From: Fibrobacter sp. UWR3
Lineage (GTDB): Bacteria > Fibrobacterota > Fibrobacteria > Fibrobacterales > Fibrobacteraceae
Assembly (NCBI RefSeq): GCF_900143055.1
Contig: NZ_FRCW01000009.1
Coordinates: forward strand, 62,001-126,000
Direction: 5' to 3'
Length of the DNA stretch: 64,000 nt
Under the pieces are notes generated by a model. That model made no database searches. It was not told where the DNA came from and saw only the letters and a list, made by a program, of their open reading frames with translations. Positions 61,451 through 64,000 of the stretch are shown here, in pieces; positions within the stretch are counted from its first letter, which is position 1, and each line of letters begins with the position of its first letter. The position numbers were made by a program, and so were the translations under genes.

Positions 61451-63245
61451 TGGAAGCCTCCTTCTCGTTCACCGGAGCGGCATCTGTCGCGGGGTGAGCG
61501 TCCATTTCGGCATCATTGAGTTCGTAGTCCTTGTCTTCGACGCCGCGGACCTGAGTTTCTTCTTCGCGAGCCTGCTTTTCTTGGGCAAGCACCGTGGAGC
61601 GCGCAATGTTCGCCTCGGTCTCAATAACCTGGCGGATAAGTTCCTTGCGTTCTTCTTCGGAGAAGCCCGCCTTCACCAGCGAGGAATCGAGCTTGCCGAT
61701 ATCGCTGGAAGTAACGATGTGGGATTCGAGCGGTTCGACCTCGCCTTCCTCCTCTTCTTCGACTTCTTCCTCAACGACCAGCTCTTCGGCAACAGGCGCG
61801 CCCTCGGTCTGTTCGACTGCAGATGCGTCATTGATAAGCAGGGATTCCGTCACGAATGACGGGTGGAAACCGAACACGAGGAGAAGCAGGAGCATCGCAC
61901 CGTAGGCAACACCCTCGATGCCCGAGACCTTCACGCCTTCCTTGCATTCGCGCTTCGCCTCGCCGAAGATGACCTTCTGGATAAAGCGGAGCACGTAGGC
62001 CGCAGAGAGAATCATGGAGAATCCCATGATGCCCGCGCAAACCGGGCTCAGGTCCCACAGGGAAAGCAGCACGGTGAATTCACCGATAAAGCCCGCCGTT
62101 CCGGGAACCGCAAGAGCCATCACGCCGGCAGCACCGAACAGGAAACTGAACGCAGGCGCCTTGTGGGCAAGCCCGCCCATTTCGTTGATGTCGCGCGTGC
62201 CCGTCATGCGCTCGGCAATTCCAATCAGGTAGTACTGCACGCCGGCCGAAATACCGTGGGCCACCAGCAACACGAGAACTGCCGGGAGCATCGCCTCGGA
62301 GAGGCTGAACACGCCCGCGACCGCAATGCCCAAGTGGCTCATGGAACTGAACGCAAGCAGTTTCTTGCCGTCGCGCGCACGGAGCGCCATCAGGGCGCCG
62401 TAGATTGCGGAAGCAAGCCCGAGCCACACCATCGTAGAAATCTCGGTCATGTTGAAGGGGAACACCGGAAGCACCCAGGCAATGAACCCGAACACGCCAG
62501 CCTTACTCATGGCACCCGTAAGGATAGCCGAGAGCGGAGCCGGAGCCTCGGAATAGGTAATCGCCTGCCAACCGTGGAACGGGAAAATCGGGGTCTTCAC
62601 GATAAACGCAATCAGGAAGCACAAGAGCAGCACGAGCTGCGTGTTTTCCGGCAGGCTCTGCACTGCGAGCGCCACGGAGAGGAGCAGCGAGTTGTCCGCA
62701 ATCGTGAGCAGGTACCAGAGCGCCACCATCATCGGGGCAGAACCGACCAGCGTGTAGATTGCAAACGTCATGGCCGCTTCCTTGCGCTTCTCGCCGCCGA
62801 AGCCCGCTATCAGGACGGCAGCCGGAATAACCATCGCTTCGAAGAAGAAGAAGAACAGCACTGCGTCGGCGGCAAGGAACGTACCGTTCATCGCACCCAT
62901 CAAGGAGAAAATCCCGATGGCGAAGTTGCGGTAGTTGTTCCCGAAAAGCCCGCGTGCAGAGATGAGGGCCACGAGCGAAAGCCCGCAAGAGAGGAACACC
63001 ATCCAGGCGCCCAGACCGTGGCTGTAGAGGTAGTAGTACGTGGGGCCCTTGCAGCCGGGAATCCAGAACCATTCCACCGGAGTGGTGGCGATGTTCCCGC
63101 CCGAGACAAGAGCGACGGAAAGCCCGAGGAACACGACGGCGAAGAGAATCGCCATGCGGGTCGCCGACCTGAAGTCTTCCTTGGAGTTGAGGACCATCAG
63201 GATGGCGGCAACAAACGGGGCAAAGACAAGGAGATGTAAAAGCAT
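61443..63245 (-). CDS. nuoM: NADH-quinone oxidoreductase subunit M with long acidic tail
   Basis: 600 residues. Antiporter-like core to about 470: FFFFFEAMVIPAAVLIAGFGG (proton-path Glu), FIVKTPIFPFHGWQAITYSEAPAPLSAILTG (Lys and His), LLAFSSMSHLGIAVAGVFSL. After the last helix an extra segment of about 115 residues rich in Glu (VVEEEVEEEEEGEVEP), then a charged helix (KAGFSEEERKELIRQVIETEANIA, QEKQAREEETQVR), predicted cytosolic or periplasmic according to topology. This is not part of usual NuoM. Starts where nuoL stops (TAATG). Confidence 0.93.
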   Translation of the reverse strand: MLLHLLVFAPFVAAILMVLNSKEDFRSATRMAILFAVVFLGLSVALVSGGNIATTPVEWFWIPGCKGPTYYYLYSHGLGAWMVFLSCGLSLVALISARGLFGNNYRNFAIGIFSLMGAMNGTFLAADAVLFFFFFEAMVIPAAVLIAGFGGEKRKEAAMTFAIYTLVGSAPMMVALWYLLTIADNSLLLSVALAVQSLPENTQLVLLLCFLIAFIVKTPIFPFHGWQAITYSEAPAPLSAILTGAMSKAGVFGFIAWVLPVFPFNMTEISTMVWLGLASAIYGALMALRARDGKKLLAFSSMSHLGIAVAGVFSLSEAMLPAVLVLLVAHGISAGVQYYLIGIAERMTGTRDINEMGGLAHKAPAFSFLFGAAGVMALAVPGTAGFIGEFTVLLSLWDLSPVCAGIMGFSMILSAAYVLRFIQKVIFGEAKRECKEGVKVSGIEGVAYGAMLLLLLVFGFHPSFVTESLLINDASAVEQTEGAPVAEELVVEEEVEEEEEGEVEPLESHIVTSSDIGKLDSSLVKAGFSEEERKELIRQVIETEANIARSTVLAQEKQAREEETQVRGVEDKDYELNDAEMDAHPATDAAPVNEKEASND

Positions 63246-64000
63246 TAGACCAAACCTCCAGTCAAGAGAACAACAAGCACAAGGAGCGCCACGCCGAACA
63301 GGCTAAGCGTAAGTTGCAGGCGCACCTTGCGAACCTGGAACACGGTCGCGCCGTCGCCCACGATGGAGACGATGGCCGAGAGCGTCCACTGGAACGCCTG
63401 CAGCACCTTGTCGACAACTACGTCGCAAATCCAGGCGACAATAAGCACAACCTTGATAAAGAACAGGTGGACGTAGTCCCAAAGGAACGTCCAGCCCTTG
63501 GCATAGCCCTCGGGAGCGGTAGAAGAGCCCTTCGCAGAAGCCTTGATATCGGCCTTGCCCCAGCCCTTCCAGGCAACGAACATGCCGAAGAGAGCAGCAA
63601 GCGTACCGAGCGCGGCAAAGAGCATCGGGTTCACGTGCGTCGTGACGCGCGGGATAAATTCCTCGAGCATCATGTCGGGGCTAAACATGCGTGCGGGGTC
63701 GAACGCCTGAGCGGCACCGAGCACCGGAGCGAGCGAATCGGCAAAGAAAGTGATGCCGATGGATTCCGCCCACAGGTAACCCGCGAAGATGGAACCGAAC
63801 GTGAGCACGACCATCGGGATGAGCATCACGGCGGGAGCCTCGTGGATGTGCGATTCGGTTTCCTTGTCGCCGCGGTATTCGCCAAAGAACGTCATGATGA
63901 TGAGGCGACCCATGTACACCGCAGTGATAACCGCAGTGAAGAGGCCCGTCACGTAGAAAATCTTGTTCATGGGAACGGCGCCATCGGCAAGCCAGGTTCC
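63245..64000 (-). CDS. nuoL: NADH-quinone oxidoreductase subunit L, C-terminal part
   Basis: About 251 residues to the right edge; the frame is open beyond it. Visible: GTWLADGAVPMNKIFYVTGLFTAVITAVYMGRLIIMTFFGEYRGD, typical of the region after the last core helices of NuoL, then the long amphipathic segment and final helix (LFGVALLVLVVLLTGGL). NuoL is the largest of the antiporter-like pump subunits. Gene order nuoL-nuoM-nuoN and tight overlaps are canonical. An ATG at 63970 is internal, not the start. Confidence 0.88.
   Translation of the reverse strand, partial: GTWLADGAVPMNKIFYVTGLFTAVITAVYMGRLIIMTFFGEYRGDKETESHIHEAPAVMLIPMVVLTFGSIFAGYLWAESIGITFFADSLAPVLGAAQAFDPARMFSPDMMLEEFIPRVTTHVNPMLFAALGTLAALFGMFVAWKGWGKADIKASAKGSSTAPEGYAKGWTFLWDYVHLFFIKVVLIVAWICDVVVDKVLQAFQWTLSAIVSIVGDGATVFQVRKVRLQLTLSLFGVALLVLVVLLTGGLV

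Overview
The window looks like Fibrobacter (F. succinogenes or a close relative; phylum Fibrobacterota). The strongest sign is five C-terminal domains of the 'Fibrobacter succinogenes major paralogous domain' type (TIGR02145, here FISUMP), each with a DARDG-like, WMAENLNY-like and SVRC(V/L/I)KD signature, plus a sixth as a gene fragment. Supporting signs are Ser-rich (SSSS) linkers in secreted proteins, cellulases, a pectate lyase and esterases ending in a type IX-secretion-like tail, and a moderately GC-rich core cut by AT-rich patches. Species cannot be fixed from the sequence alone.

Layout. 0-8.2 kb: two outer-membrane barrel-like proteins, cstA, recD2, a lipoprotein and gpmI. 8.2-8.7 kb: a hairpin-rich spacer that also holds a stray copy of the gpmI 3' end. 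8.7-17.7 kb: a lipoprotein, a CE1-type esterase, an uncharacterised Cys-rich protein, an orphan ribbon-helix-helix protein, the NAD(P)HX repair enzyme, a FISUMP lipoprotein and a PL1 pectate lyase. 17.9-20.9 kb: flavodiiron protein, SIMPL-domain protein, zinc-ribbon membrane protein. 20.9-22.9 kb: an insertion-like patch with a polA 5' ghost, a FISUMP 3' ghost and an AAA+ ATPase, followed by polA. 25.9-28.9 kb: a double-FISUMP reading frame split by one in-frame TAG. 29.1-33.4 kb: two GH5 endoglucanase-like genes. 33.6-35.9 kb: maeB-type malic enzyme. 36-44.4 kb: an AT-rich accessory island with two small secreted proteins, a decayed ORF6N gene, a winged-helix gene tail, a 1648-residue exonuclease-RecQ-UvrD fusion, and an AbiE-type toxin-antitoxin pair. 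44.7-51.4 kb: AgcS-type symporter, SAHH-like protein, CE4 deacetylase, Na/Pi transporter. 51.5-59.8 kb: ispF and a leftward cluster in which a giant FISUMP lipoprotein followed by a zinc-ribbon gene is duplicated, one zinc-ribbon copy being broken. 60-64 kb: the nuoL-nuoM-nuoN end of a complex I operon.

How the genes fit together. The secreted set (GH5 x2, PL1, CE1, CE4) fits a plant-cell-wall degrader that exports enzymes with C-terminal sorting tails; the FISUMP lipoproteins are probably envelope-displayed. Glycolysis (gpmI), malate metabolism (maeB), amino-acid and phosphate symport, and complex I are housekeeping. The 36-44 kb island is the best candidate for an under-described system: a three-enzyme DNA-processing polypeptide next to an AbiE pair with its own palindromic operator. 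Several spacers carry short multi-copy motifs arranged as inverted pairs (30.9-31.1, 46.2-46.5, 21.4 kb) that no annotated gene explains.

Limits: all calls are by eye from motifs and context. Positions inside proteins are approximate. No database search, folding or alignment program was run.
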